Source of the DNA: Umbelopsis ramanniana AG
Lineage: Eukaryota; Mucoromycota; Umbelopsidomycetes; Umbelopsidales; Umbelopsidaceae
Direction of reading: 5' to 3'
Length of the DNA: 64,000 bases
NCBI RefSeq assembly: GCF_025399195.1
Contig: NW_026252163.1
Location: 1 to 64,000 of the forward strand
Below the pieces are notes generated by a model that searched no databases, had not been told where the DNA came from, and was given only the letters and a program-made list of their open reading frames with translations. The translations under genes and the position numbers were made by a program. Shown here piece by piece: positions 11,581-24,790 of the stretch (its first letter is position 1; each line of letters begins with the position of its first letter).

Positions 11581-13094
11581 TCACATATAGTGGTGGATGA
11601 TGGAAACTTTTTTAGGGAAGATAACGCTCAGAAGCTTCTCTGTGCTTTCTTCCATCTCTACATCTGGGAATATTTCTTCAAGTTCTGCTATAGATTTTCG
11701 CCCGAACAGTACTTGTAAGAAAACAAAGGGTGGGAAATACGCAACGGTAGGATCCTCCGACTGATCACGCTTAACATATGGGAGAGTGTTGACGATGACG
11801 CCGCTCTCGATCTGCAGTTCGAATCCAGGGTGCCTTGGAGTATACATTGAGACCTTCACCGAGCCTGTAAAGTTCTTGTGTGTGAGTGAACTCTTTAAGC
11901 GCAAGTTTAGTGCCGGGAGGATATGCTGTATGAATGTGCTTAGGTCAGAAACTCGGTAATAATAGGAGGGATCTTCATATGGAATCTTTGCAAAGTTGCG
12001 CAGGTGGGATGGGATGGCTTCCACAACAGGGTGCCAGCGTGATACGTGCCATCCTAATGACGTCAACTGTTGGAATCGCTCTTCGTCCACTGCACTCTTT
12101 GCAAAAGCGATAACGTTACGCATGGCAGAAAATAGGACCGTCGGTATATCGATGTGTGGAGCGAATCCAATTTGATAGATACCTATTAATGTTCTGTCCT
12201 TTTCATCTCCAAAACCTGGAACAACGCAAAATCCAACCACATTGTCAGATTCGTCTTCAAACATGAGCACATATTTGCCCACCACATGTGTCTTGTTAGT
12301 ATCTTGACGGTGCATGTCCTCAATCTGACCCTTGATCCAGGCTTCTGACAAAGGAATGTGAACTGCGCCACCACGTCCTTGAGCTTTATCGAACTCTAAC
12401 ATAGTTGGAATGTCATCGACAGTTGCGCGGCGATATCTCAAGCGTTCGACACTGCCCTTCTCTAGCCGTGGTACCGATGATAGCCACACCTTACTTCTCT
12501 TGCCATAGTCGACTCCGTATTCGTATCCGAACTGTCGATAGTACTATGTCCGATATCAGTCAGTGTGAGCATCCATACATTCATGAGTACCCTGAAGCTC
12601 TACTTTACCCAATTAATACCGTGGATAACTTGGACCATGGTACCATCATCTTTGCTTCGTGCATGCAAAGCGTCCATGATGTGATTCATTATTCGTTTTC
12701 CTCGATACTCTGGAGCGTTTCTTACACCCACCCAAGCTGGTCTGCCTATTAAAGCTAGTGAGTACCTCTCACCTGTAACTACTTGGAAGCATAATTCATC
12801 AAAGTGCTTACCAGCATTGAATGGAATGCCTTCATAAGTCTGCATCTCCTGCCAGTAACTTGTACACGCAATAACCGGATCACCTTCTTTCTTGGTATCA
12901 ACAACAACCAGGCAGTCATCGCTCGTCATGAGCCCACCTTCCCCGACCATGATTTTTCGGAACCTTTCACCTAGGGAATCTACTTGCATATCTGGAGTAG
13001 AGAAAACTTCTACGACAAGGTCAGGGACTTTTTGGAGATCATCCGGTGTAGCCCACCGCAAAATTAAACCGTCTGAAAGATCCTTTTCAAGCAT
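11581..13094 (-). CDS. Eis-like GNAT N-acetyltransferase
   Basis: Two exons, 12609..13094 and 11581..12543, join in phase to 482 residues. The N-terminal half is a GNAT domain: LILRWATPDDLQKV at the start and a beta4/alpha3-like segment GVRNAPEYRGKRIMNHIM where acetyl-CoA should bind. After the junction comes GINW-YYRQFGYEYGVDYGKRS, a pattern seen in Eis-type enzymes. A second GNAT-like half (RRATVDDIPTMLEFDKA) and a C-terminal sterol-carrier-like region (SGVIVNTLPY...VFLQVLFGRKSIAEL) follow. Eis-type proteins acetylate amines or lysines; the substrate here is unknown. I chose MLEKDLSDG as start because a TATA element lies at 13154..13164, which leaves the longer in-frame ATG at 13340 upstream of transcription. 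Confidence 0.8.
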
Positions 13095-13153
13095 TTTTGA
13101 AGGTTTGAAGTGAGTTAAAAACAATGTGAAGTAGTTGTAGCCTGTTCGTTCCC

Positions 13154-13164
13154 ATTTATTTATA
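13154..13164 (-). promoter_or_regulatory. TATA box of the acetyltransferase gene
   Basis: The reverse strand reads TATAAATAAAT about 60 bp before the chosen ATG at 13094. Its position supports the shorter protein start. Confidence 0.5.
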
Positions 13165-14206
13165 CGATCCGCCACTAAGATTGTTACCCCGATGGGGGTG
13201 GGTATGCATATGGAGTTGGTTAGATAGAACACATACTGTATTTCGCAACGGTGGTTCTCCAGTGATTTCAGGCTTAATGGAAAAAATGGCCCTAAATTTT
13301 TTGTACAAATGTGCTCAGTAATATCCACTTCGCTTTCCATTATCCATGTATGTTCGTATCCTGCCTTGGCGATTGGATTATCAAGGGTTGTTGCTACCCA
13401 ATAATTAATAAGCCTGGTGGGTCATTCGGACTCACAAATGCGGTAAAATCAGACTCCGTTATTTACTGATAAAGTTTGTGAATTGGCAGCACACACAATC
13501 AAAGCCGGAGGTCGGTGGCTGCAGAATATCGCTAGAATCACTTTCTGTGAGTTCTGAAAGTTTGCGAAAACACGTCAGAAAATGTGATACAGATCCCCTT
13601 GTGTCGCTTTATTCTCAGTTGTAATATAATTTACTCTTGCGGTGGGTTGTCATATGATGTTGGGTGGGTATACACATTCTCTGATCGATTTTCGCAAACG
13701 TTCAGAGATCGAAACCAAGCACTGTCTTTGATCTTTATTCACTGTTCTATAGAACAGCTCACGGGAATTCGTGTACATTTTTTACTGTTAATATGTGAAT
13801 GTGGTGCTAATGCTATAATGGAAAGATACTTGCGACGAACAATCCACCTACTCTATTTTACTGGGACAACACGTAGCAGCGAGGTAATAGTTTATAAATT
13901 GTCCTCTCTAAGCTTTTCGCAAATAGTTAATTTGCATATGACTAAAGAATTACCTGGTTGGTTTAGGGTATCAATGACGGTACTATTTTGGCATAGAATG
14001 GCTTCACAAACTCATCATTATCATCCACATTATTACCGATAACCATCCAACCAAAATAAAGAAAGTACGTTACTTGTCAATAGGACCATGTGGTTTGGAT
14101 GTCAAACGTGTTTGAAGCTCGAATCAAGCCGCAGCCTGTGACTGCGATTTGCGAAGACCAACCTTCCTTACGAAGGCGCGTTGTCTGATTTTGCATTCCT
14201 ATCCCA
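13165..14206. other. Intergenic 5'-5' region
   Basis: Shared upstream space of the reverse-strand acetyltransferase and forward-strand Nup88 genes. A 152-codon open frame at 13584..14042 has no family resemblance or plausible splice partners and I do not call it. No tRNA or repeat was seen. Confidence 0.5.
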
Positions 14207-17200
14207 ATGGCTCCTGACATACCCAACATTGGCTCCTGGCTTGACGCCTTGAAACAACATAGCATATTTTCTCTTTCAGAAAAAGAACATGAAGACTGGA
14301 AATACTGGGAAGATTCCGGCAACGACTTCTCGAACAAATTGCCTGCGACTATGGTCATTCGTGACGGAGATCTGTTTGTTGCTGTTGGCTCGACAATAAG
14401 AGCTCTCAATCTTAACCAATTCAAAAATCTATGGGTGAAATCGATCCAAGAAGGTGGTCGTTTTGCTGACTGGATTCATCAATTTCCTTACAAGGTATGA
14501 AGTTATATCTGTAAAGCATAACATTTTTCTTCCTTATTTTTTTTTCTAATTGTTTTGATATCGAAGGAACTACAAGCACCAGCAGTAACGTATAGGATTA
14601 TCTCTTTGCAACTCAACGGGAATGGACGTCTTTTATCGGTTGCTGGAGAGCGAGACTTGACAGTAGTCATCTTACCACGTTCTGGACTTCGAAGCACTCG
14701 CCTGGCGCATGATGCAGATGAAGGGGAACATATAGAAGAAATCTCCTGTCGGACGCTGACAGTTGGACGATACTATCACGGACGACATCCAACTAATCAA
14801 ATTTTAAAAGCACTCTGGCATCCTCTGAGTGAATCCAAGACTCATATTGTTGTCCTGGCCTCTGATAGCATACTAAGAATGTACGATCTCAGTCAAAACT
14901 TAGAAGAGCCAGAACAAGCATTCGATTTATCTCCAGCCACTACCCGGTTTGTTCACAAGTCGAAGAAGAAATCGTCATATTCTGCTGAGGATGTTGCCGA
15001 CGATCGCGAGGATGCTGTTTCATTCTGTTTCGGGGATGCCGATGAGGCGACAAATGGTTGGGAAGCTTTCTCGATCTTCTATGTTCTTCGAAACGGCCAC
15101 ATATATGTTTTGTGCCCAGTACTTCCTTACAAAAGTGTAGCTAGAAGAAAGCACATTGAGGTACTGGCGGGACTTGTCAGTGTCAAGTTACAGCATGCAC
15201 AAAAACTTGCTCGTGAAGCACAAGGTGGAAGCGACTATGCGCAAATCGACCTATATCGAAAGCAAGGTATATGGGTGAGAGAAGTATTGACATCTGCTCA
15301 CTCTCATGCCACCCCCAGCACACTGGACTCAATCTCTGATGTGAATCTTCGATTTATGGATCAAGAATTTGTCACCATCATGCATGAAAATCAAAGCAAT
15401 CTTGGGGATATATATCGACAAGGCCCATTTATTGTTACGCCTCAGTCCCAAGTTCACGAAGATGTTGACGCTTCTGACATAGCTTTCCTCAATACTGACC
15501 CTGTTGGCGTTATCATTGTCACGTACAAGAATGGACAAGTGGATGAACTGATGCAAGTAGAAAGAACTGAACCAGCCTGGGCCTTGCCTTCAACGGCCTC
15601 TATGGTAATACATTGACTTCAGATGCCGGATGTGTACGCTATATACTGAAAAACATTTACAGGAAACTGAACACAATGAAGCATTAATCACATACGATTT
15701 GCCACGGGTATCATTATACGAAACCTTGGATTTGAACATCAACGGTAAAACTGAAAATCAAGGTCTGGCAATTGTTCAGGATAGTATGTACGCCGACGTA
15801 TATTACGTCTATCACAGTGCCGGTGTGCATGCGGTCACCATCAGCGGATGGCTGGATACGTTGAAGGAGATCAAGATTAAACTGGAGATGGAAGAAACTG
15901 AAGACGATACAGCCCTTCAAAATTGGCTCACCAAATCAATACCTTCAGAAATCTGCCTCGTGGTTGATTCAGCACCTTTACAACACCAGTATGTTTAGAC
16001 CATGTATATTTGAGTCTATTGCTCGGCCCATGTATTTTTATGCTGACACCGAATTATCTTCCATAGCTCTGTTCCCATCATAGGCCTTCTTTCTGTTACC
16101 GACGCATACCTCTCATATTCCTTGTTCATTGTGACAGCTACACATCGCCTGATCGGATTAGAGCTCACATTGAGACGAACTGCTATGGGTAGATCCCAGA
16201 GCGCATTTTCAGCCGCTATGTCAAATCAACTTGCCAATGTCGCAAGTGACACAGATGTAAAGTACACTCCACTGTTGTCACTGCCGCCTTTCGAGCCACC
16301 AAAGTGCCTCAAGAGACAGCAGGGTTTGCCATCCAAGCCAAGAGTGGTCGTTCCCCCTGAATATAGCGGCAAGAAAGAGATTGTTATCAATGAGGACACA
16401 ATTAAGTTTCTGGCTGATAGCGCCGAAGTGTTCAGAGATGAAATCCGAGAAATCATTAAGGCAGCCACCGATGTTCGCCACCGGTATATATTATCCAGTA
16501 CTTACCAGTTTGAACTGCTGTTTAATCATAACTAACATATGCTTTCTTCAAGTCTCGGCTTGCAGAAGAATGAACAACAACGACAGCTTAGGCAACTCTC
16601 TGAAATATTCAACCGTATCAATGAATTATCACCTCCAGAAGAGAGAGAAAGACGCATCAAAGCACTTGAAAAGATCGCCCGTAAAGACAAAAAGCTAGCA
16701 CTTCGAGCAGATAGTATTCTTCAAAAGTTAATGAACCTACACCAACCAGAACTTTCAACTGCCGAAAAGCGTTGGATAAAGGAGCTGGAAATACTTCAAA
16801 AACTAGTTGAAGGCGACTCTGGATTCAGCGGGAGAGCTAAGAAGGTCAGTAAGAAAATGTGCTATGTGGCATGCTAACCACAGTATACTAAAATATATTT
16901 TGCCACCTAAATAGCTGGAATACACGATTAAGCATCTGAAAGAGAAAAATGACCAACTGCAAGCCAAAACTTCCTCTGACATTGCTCAAATGAAGGACGT
17001 CAACCTCACTGGTTCACAACAAGGAGAAATCAAACAAGCAATGGAAAAGCAGTATGTATAATAACTTACGGAATCAATGTACATAACCACATACCTGATA
17101 TACGAATTACTAAACCTTTGCCCATTTCCACCAGAACGAGTTCACTACAAGAAACAAAGAGTAGAATCTTAAGCTTGCAAAGCCAAATTGATAGTCTTCA

Positions 17201-17207
17201 CCTTTAA
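14207..17207 (+). CDS. Nucleoporin Nup88/Nup82
   Basis: Seven exons (14207..14494, 14567..15604, 15663..15988, 16067..16483, 16553..16844, 16915..17051, 17135..17207) encode 856 residues. The N-terminal two thirds fit a beta-propeller of the Nup88/Nup82 family: DGDLFVAVGSTIRALNL, LQLNGNGRLLSVAGERDLTVV, and ILKALWHPLSESKTHIVVLASDSILRMYDL are typical blades. The last part, from about residue 600, is coiled coil (LQKNEQQRQLRQLSEIFNRI, EERERRIKALEKIARKDKKL). Nup88/Nup82 anchors Nup159/Nup214 on the cytoplasmic side of the pore, where Dbp5 (also in this window) acts in mRNA export. Sequence conservation of this family is low, so the call rests on the combination of architecture and N-terminal block. 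Confidence 0.85.
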
Positions 17208-18014
17208 GGGATTAAAATAGCGAGACAACTTCTGCCTCATTATCTCAAGGAAATGAAGCTCGTCAAAAGGAATAAACATCACATATTCATTCAATGCAAA
17301 AACTTATCGCACTTTCTGGTTCCTGATATGCTCAGCAATCTGCCAAAGATATGATTTAAATGATGGCGATAACATGAGTATTTGCTAGGAATAGGAAAAA
17401 TCTTTTGGGGGCGTACCTGTAAATAACATTCTCTTCCGTACCTCTTTGCTGCGTACGCCTGGGGTAGGTAACAACAAAGAAAAACTAATCGTCTGGCCGG
17501 TGACTTTATTGAGAGCCAAGGGTTTGACACGTATGGTCTCTTACAAAGGAATAGCAAGCAGTGGCGGTCAAGCCTGAAAATACAACTCGATGGCTACAAG
17601 TCATGCGATTTTTTCTAAATAAGCGCGGTTTTGTGCGGTTTATTTCAGTGATAGGACAGCGCATATTTGACACGGTCATTTTATGCCTAATGCTTTGCAA
17701 TTCTGATACATTAAGATTAAACATCGTACTCATATACTGCAACATGGAAATGAAGCATGAACTTTGGGCAAATGATGGAGAGAAGCTCGAGGGAAGTGTT
17801 CGTGACCAAAAGCTAAGGCATTTTTTGGGCGTAGCATTTCATTGGCTGAAAGTGTGACTTTTCTGAGTCCATTTTCTTCAGCGACACAATGGCTATAAAT
17901 GCTCAGGAAATTCCTCAGCTTTGTTCTATCCAATTTCCCCTCCACAAGCCACCCGTCTTCCACCCTTGGCCCGCTTTTTGCCCTAACCCAGATAATTCTC
18001 CTTTGGCTAGCTCC
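17208..18014. other. Intergenic region upstream of Mot1
   Basis: About 800 bp between Nup88 and Mot1, both forward. The short open frames (for example 17561..17857) lack family features. It presumably carries the Mot1 promoter; no specific element is convincing. Confidence 0.5.
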
Positions 18015-21000
18015 ATGGCTACCAGGTGTGTTTTCAGATATGCACAATACCTTGTCAACAAAACTCTCTCTAACTCTATCACTCTAGACTTGACCGCCTT
18101 GTCCTATTGCTGGACACCGGCTCTACCGCAGCTGTTCGACAAACCGCCGCTCAGCAACTGGGAGAAATTCAGAAGCAGCACCCTACAGAGCTTTATAACC
18201 TATTAACAAGAGTATGTATTGACTGCATTATATGCTTACCTCATACAAATGCACAAATTACGTGAACCTTTTCAACTGTTTGAGCTGCGACTGCTTGTAG
18301 CTTTTTCAAAACCGCGTTTTGGTGTAATAGTGACCGCTAAAGATGACCTTTCGAGGTTACACGCCTCTTATGGATTGCTTCCACTAACCCTATCTACTTC
18401 TACTAGGTCATCGTCCACCTCCGCAGTAAATCATGGGAGACTCGCGTAGCAGCTGGACAAGCTATAGAGGCTATTGCAGCCAATGTTCCAGAATGGAACC
18501 CCCCAGAAGACATGAAAATCGAAGATTCAAACTCACCACCACCGATTGACACAAGTGACATAGATACATTATCATTCGCTACTTTTGACTTGTCATCTGT
18601 CCTTGTTCATGGCAAACTCCTCCTTGGATCAGCTGGTAAGGAGTACGATATAGATATGTCCGATATGACACCACAGGAAAGACTGGCGCTACAACGCAAA
18701 AATTTAAAGGAGAGACTGGGTCTTGGGAGCCAGTTCATGGATGGTAATTATAATCACGAAGACGGTTATATACTCGAAAAAGGTTAACTGATCATAATAT
18801 TCATTCTATAGTTGATCTGCTTGATGATGTTGACGTATCATCGGAGGCGATAAAGGATACAGCTTCTTCCAAGTCAACGCAACAACCGCCCCCAATCCAA
18901 AAGTCTCAACCGGAAACTCCTCCACCCGCCACCACACCTGCGGTCGCACAAATCAACATGGCTGGGTTATCTGCCAGAGAGCGAAATATGCTCAAGCGAA
19001 AAATGAAACAGGATGCCAAGAATAAGAGCAAAGACAAGTAAGATCATGATGTATATGACGCATCCTCAGGAGAGATCGTGGTCTAACCATTTGCCAACAG
19101 AGTGAGGATGCTTGATTTACAAAGTCAGAGGCAACCTGAAGCTTCCGAACCTAAATCATTTGCGACACCCAGTCCAGTTAAAGTTGAAAGCGAAAGTACG
19201 CATTTTATATTGTATTATATTAGGCAAATACACTCGACTAACCCCAACATCTTCAAATTAAATAGGCAACCTGGAGAACTATGATATCACTCCTCAACCG
19301 CAGTCGGACAAAATCGTCGTTGAATCCAAAGCTCCTCCACCGGAGGCACTCACATCCGAAGTTCCTCGGAATGAGTGGCCATTCGAGACAGTGTGTGAAC
19401 ACCTGTGCATGGATTTGTTCGACCCTGCTTGGGAAATACGGCATGGTGCTGGGATTGGATTGAGAAGTGTCCTAAAAAGCCAAGGAAATGGCGCGGGAAA
19501 AAGAGGTAGGAACGCAATGCCCTGCGAAAGTTTTCAAAGAATACATATACTAATATCTCAATTGGTTTACAAAGTTGGATTGACGATTCAAGCCAATGAG
19601 CATGCCCATAACCAATGGTTGGAAGATGTTGCGATCCGTTTACTCTGTTTGTTCATCTTGGACCGATTTGCAGATTTCGTTTCTGATCAGGTTGTATGTC
19701 CTGTTCGTGAAACATGTTCACAAACCCTCGGTGTTCTTCTTCAGTATATGGCACCAGAATCCGTAAAGCAAGTTCATGGAATACTGTTGCAGCTCATCAA
19801 ACAAGACCACGGCTCTTTTAAGCAGAAGTCCATTTGGGAAATCCGACACGCCGGTTTACTTGGTCTAAAATATGCTGTGGCTGTTCGAAAAGACCTTGTT
19901 GATATGCTCATGGATGGTACAACAGATGCTGTCATTATGGGGTTATGCGACCACGACGACGATGTCAGAGCTGTCAGCGCGTCAACTCTGTTACCTGTCA
20001 CCGCCGAATTTGTAAAACTCAGCTCAAAAGAACGTATTCGCAAGCTCATTGGCACGTTATGGGATTGCCTAACGGATTTGAAGGATGATCTAACAGCTTC
20101 AACTGGTGCTGTCATGGATCTCATCGCCAAACTTTTCGAACAAGAAACGGTCATGGATATCGTTCGTGAAGGACACTCTTTGAATACCCTCGTTCCACGT
20201 TTATATCCGTTCTTTCGACATATCATTACAAGCGTTCGTATGGCTGTACTCAATACCTTTATCACCTTGCTCGAATGTAAAACTGGAAATGAATGGGTAG
20301 AGGAGAATGTTTATCGACTGGTGTTTCAAAATTTGATTGTTGAGGAGCGCGACGATATCCTCGCCAGAACAATAGCCGCCTGGGAAGCTCTCACATCTAC
20401 TAATAATGTAACCCATGATGTCATCCTGCAAGGCACACAGAACTGGATGGGAAGCTGGTTCGAGATTACAATGACTCCTGTTGGCCAGCCTTTGGAAGTC
20501 ACCACTCATTTCTATAAACCACCAGGAGCATTTGGCTCAGGTGGCGGTGCACAACTCGCTGACACCAAAGCGACCAATGGCAAGGCTAAAGGCAAAAATG
20601 CAGGTGCTGACGACGACAAAGGTGGTTATAATCTTGACGCAGGCATGGTTCTTCAAGATTTTTCATTGGTCACTCCTGAAAAGGTCATGCGAGGTCGAGT
20701 TGCTGCGGCGACAGCCCTTGGCAAAATTATGAGCATATGGCCAGACGAAACCATGGAAATGTCTTACTATGATGTTCTCATCACGTTACTCTCCTCTTCC
20801 TGGGCTTCCAAGCGTCAGTTGGCAGCTATGGTGATTGAAGAATGGGCCAAAGCAGTTATGCGATCCCGCTTCAATATCAAGTTCCACGGTGATGGCGATC
20901 GCATTGTGGTTTTGGCTGAATCCATTTCATTCGCGAATAGGCTGTCCAAAGTCACAGTCAGCTCTTTGGAGAATGATGGCGTGATGCAAACAACTTCGGA

Positions 21001-24000
21001 ACAACAGCAACCAGGTCTACCTCAAGGTTATTTCTATGAATTAGTATTTGTCCTCAAGAGAATTCGTGCAGAGTGCCAAAGCTTGCTCAATGCTTTTGTT
21101 TTGGAAGGCAAAGTTGCACAAGCAAAAGTTCCAAGTTTGCCAGCTTTAGTAGTCGGAGAAGTCGCACTTGGCCCTGATTCACCTGAAGAAAACCTCTTCA
21201 GCGTAGAGACGGCAGCATGGGTTGCAGATGCGTGCTTTAATACGTTGATCAGCCAAATCGGCAAAGTGCGAGGAAAACCTGCTGTTATATCATCATTGGA
21301 GGACCGTCGCAAGCGAATTGTTACTTCTATAGGCTTTTACGATGAAACGAAACAAAGAGCGGACACAAACATTTTAGCAAGTTTGGCTGGAGCTGTTGTT
21401 GCATTAGGTGTTCTACCAGTGAAACTCAATCCCGTGATCAGAAGTGTTATGAACAGCATAAAGGTTTGTTCACCATCCTTTTCCTCCGATAGGTATTGGC
21501 CCGGTTAAACTAATTCCTATTGCATTCATAGTTTGAGCAAAATCATGAGTTTCAGCGCCGATCTGCTTCAACTCTTGCGAGTTTGTTAGCCATATGCTCA
21601 AAGGGTCAAGCGCGCATCAATCCAAACGACAAAATTGTCAAGAACCTGTGTACATTTTTATGTTCGGATCCTCTTCTCACACCTGTTTTTGCGGACAATC
21701 AGCAATTAGGAGGAATACAATCTTTGCAAAAAACGGATGCACCAGCCCAGGCAAAGGCATCCAAGGAAAGTTCCGCAGCCAACGCACAGCTTAGTGAGCA
21801 GGAACTGATGAGGCGTGGTGCAGAAACCGCACTCAAAGAACTGTGTGATCGATTTGGAGAACACCTATTTCAAGAAATCCCGAAAGTATGGGAATGTATG
21901 ACTGGTAAACTACAAGGCATATATGGTGATCAAAGCGATTCATCTGCTACCGAAGCAAACAGCGCGGATGATTTGATTTCCGAGGAAACCAACGTCGGTC
22001 AAGAAATTATCGACTCCTTGACAGTCATCAGAACAGTCCTCCCAGTGCTACATGCATCTCTCTGGAGTCAGGTAAGTATTCGTTCTACAACTTCTACCTC
22101 TGATAATATGACTAAACAACATACTACAATAGGTGGTATCTATCGCGCCATACGTTGCCGAAGCACTTAAATCTCGATACTCTTTCATTCGGTTTGCTGG
22201 TGCCCGTTGCTTGGCCACCTTATGCGATGTCATTACTGTTGATGGAATGCGTATAATCGTTGAAAAAGCGGTTCCCATGCTTGGTGATACTAGAAATGAT
22301 GCTTACCGACAAGGAGCATCTGAAGTTATATATCACCTGGTTCAATTATTGGATGCCAAGATTTTGCCCTACGTGATCTTCCTTATAGTTCCCATTCTTG
22401 GTCGCATGAGTGATCCCGACGAGTCGGTACGACTGGTATGCACCAACTGCTTTGCATTGTTGATAAAGCTTGTACCCTTGGAAGCTGGTATTCCTGATCC
22501 ACCAGGCATGTCGCAAGAACTTCTCGCTCACCGTGATGAGGAGCGCAAATTCCTTTCTCAACTTATGGACCCCAGCAAAATTGAAACATTCGTTATTCCC
22601 GTTAAAATCAATGCCGAACTTCGTAAATATCAACAAGAAGGTGTCAGCTGGCTGGCATTCCTTAACAAATTCCATCTTCATGGTATACTCTGTGATGGTA
22701 AGCTACAGTAAAGCTGCGTTTGTCAATAATGCGACAACTAATTCACTCTGATCGTTGCAGATATGGGATTGGGCAAGACACTACAGTCTATTTGCATTCT
22801 CGCAAGCGATCATGAAAATAGAGCTACAGCCTATGCACAAGGAAGAGAAACATCACCATGTCCTCCTTCATTAGTTATTTGTCCACCAACACTTTCCGGT
22901 CACTGGTATCATGAAATCAAAAATTACACCAACACAATGAAGCCTCTGATGTACACCGGCGGACCAGCGGAAAGAAAGAGGTAATTGATACAGCAGCAAT
23001 ATCTTTCATGATAGCTACTTTGAATTTATTTAGCGTGCTAATTACATGCTTGTATTTCTTCACTACCAGACTCAGAAGCAAGATCAAAGATCACGATATC
23101 ATCATCATGTCCTATGATATCATCCGCAATGATATTGAGGATTTACAGAAAACGCCTTGGAATTATTGTATCCTGGATGAAGGTCATATTATCAAAAACG
23201 GCAAAACGAAAATTACTAAGGCCATCAAAAGTATCAGAGCCGACCATCGTCTCATTCTTTCTGGTACACCCATTCAGGTAAACAAAGCAAGAGGCATTTA
23301 TCGTTTTAGAAGCTTCAGATTACTTATACTCCTTTTTTAGAACAATGTACTGGAGCTATGGTCATTATTTGATTTCCTCATGCCAGGATTTTTAGGCACA
23401 GAGAAGATCTTTAATGATCGATTTGGAAAGCCCATCTTGGCCAGCAGAGATAGTAAAAGCTCCTCGAAGGAACAAGAAGCTGGTGCTCTGGCCCTGGAGG
23501 CACTGCATAAACAAGTCTTGCCATTCTTGCTTCGTCGCCTTAAAGAAGACGTCCTTCACGACTTGCCTCCAAAGATTATCCAAGATTACTACTGCGAGCT
23601 CAGTGACCTGCAAGTAAGTATAATTCATATCTTCCATCATCTTCGGTACCAATGTTAATAGGAATATGTCTCTAGAAATCGCTATATGAGGAGTTTTCTA
23701 AATCTCAGGCTAAGAATGCGGTTGAGCATGAACTGGAATCGGAAACCGATGAAAAAGAAGGTGGCGGAAAGGCGCAACATATTTTCCAAGCTCTACAATA
23801 CCTTCGTAAGCTGTGTAATCATCCACTTCTGGTTGTCAATCCTAAGCATCCAGAATACAACAAGGTTATGCAGCGGTTGGAAAAGAATCAAGCGTCGCTA
23901 CATGACATTCATAATGCTCCCAAGTTACTGGCTCTGAAGTAAGTGATCGATATCAACAACGTGAATGAAACTTTTTGCCTTCCATACTCATAAGAATACA

Positions 24001-24790
24001 AAGACAATTGTTGGTGGATTGTGGAATTGGTGCCACAACAAACGAAACAGAAACAGATCCAGCCGCCATGGCAGCTGGTGCGGTCAGTCAACATCGAGCT
24101 TTGATCTTTTGTCAGCTGAAAACAATGTTAGATATCATTGAAGATGATATTTTGAAGAAACTTATGCCGTCCGTAACATACTTGCGTTTGGATGGATCTA
24201 TTGACGCAACTAAGCGTCACGATATTGTACAGAAATTTAATGCGGATCCCTCCATCGATTTGCTGCTACTCACAACGCACGTTGGTGGACTAGGACTAAA
24301 TTTGACTGGAGCTGACACCGTCATCTTTGTTGAACATGATTGGAATCCCATGAAGGATCTGCAAGCCATGGATCGTGCACATCGTATTGGACAGAAGAAG
24401 GTCGTCAATGTGTATCGACTAATTACTAGAGGTACATTGGAAGAGAAAATCATGGGGTAAGTCTTAAAGCAAACAAAGTTCTATATTCTTCTAATGGTCA
24501 ACAAAGCTAACTAGTACACCAATAGCTTGCAGAAGTTCAAACTCAACATTGCAAATACCATTGTTAATCAGCAAAACTCTGGTCTCCAAAGTATGGACAC
24601 TGATCAAATTCTGGACCTCTTCTCTGTCCCTGGAGGCAACGGAGAGGAAAAGCCCAAGAAGGATACAGAAGGAGAAATCGCCAAACGCGTGGGACCCAAA
24701 GCAGTTCTGGATAACCTTGAGAGTCTATGGGATGAGAAGCAATATGAGGAGGAGTACAATATAGATAACTTTATCTCAAACTTGAAGTAA
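18015..24790 (+). CDS. MOT1: TATA-binding-protein-associated Snf2-family ATPase Mot1/BTAF1
   Basis: Fifteen exons (18015..18025, 18088..18211, 18407..18743, 18812..19037, 19101..19195, 19266..19505, 19575..21463, 21532..22071, 22133..22697, 22761..22980, 23070..23277, 23341..23613, 23676..23938, 23995..24456, 24526..24790) give 1905 residues, close to yeast Mot1 (1867). The start MATRLDRLVLLLDTGSTAAV is the conserved N-terminal HEAT repeat. HEAT repeats fill the first 1,250 residues (WPFETVCEHLCMDLFDPAWE, SDQVVCPVRETCSQTLG). The ATPase follows: DMGLGKTLQS (Walker A), ILDEGH (DEGH box), SGTPIQNN, FLLRRLKEDVL, and LGLNLTGAD to MDRAHRIGQKKVVNVYRLI. Mot1 strips TBP from DNA and so controls pre-initiation complexes. 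Exon 1 is only 11 nt. The 69-nt intron at 19506 is stop-free in frame but interrupts a conserved block, so I treat it as spliced. Confidence 0.95.

Noticed and set aside
13095-13340. An N-terminal extension of the Eis-like enzyme from an upstream in-frame ATG.
   Set aside because: A TATA box lies inside the extension and the extra residues have no family counterpart.
13584-14042. A 152-codon forward open frame.
   Set aside because: Composition is that of AT-rich noncoding DNA, with no domain, no splice partners and no homology that I can see.
17561-17857. A 98-codon forward open frame before Mot1.
   Set aside because: No recognisable feature; the following Mot1 start is independently fixed by its conserved N terminus.
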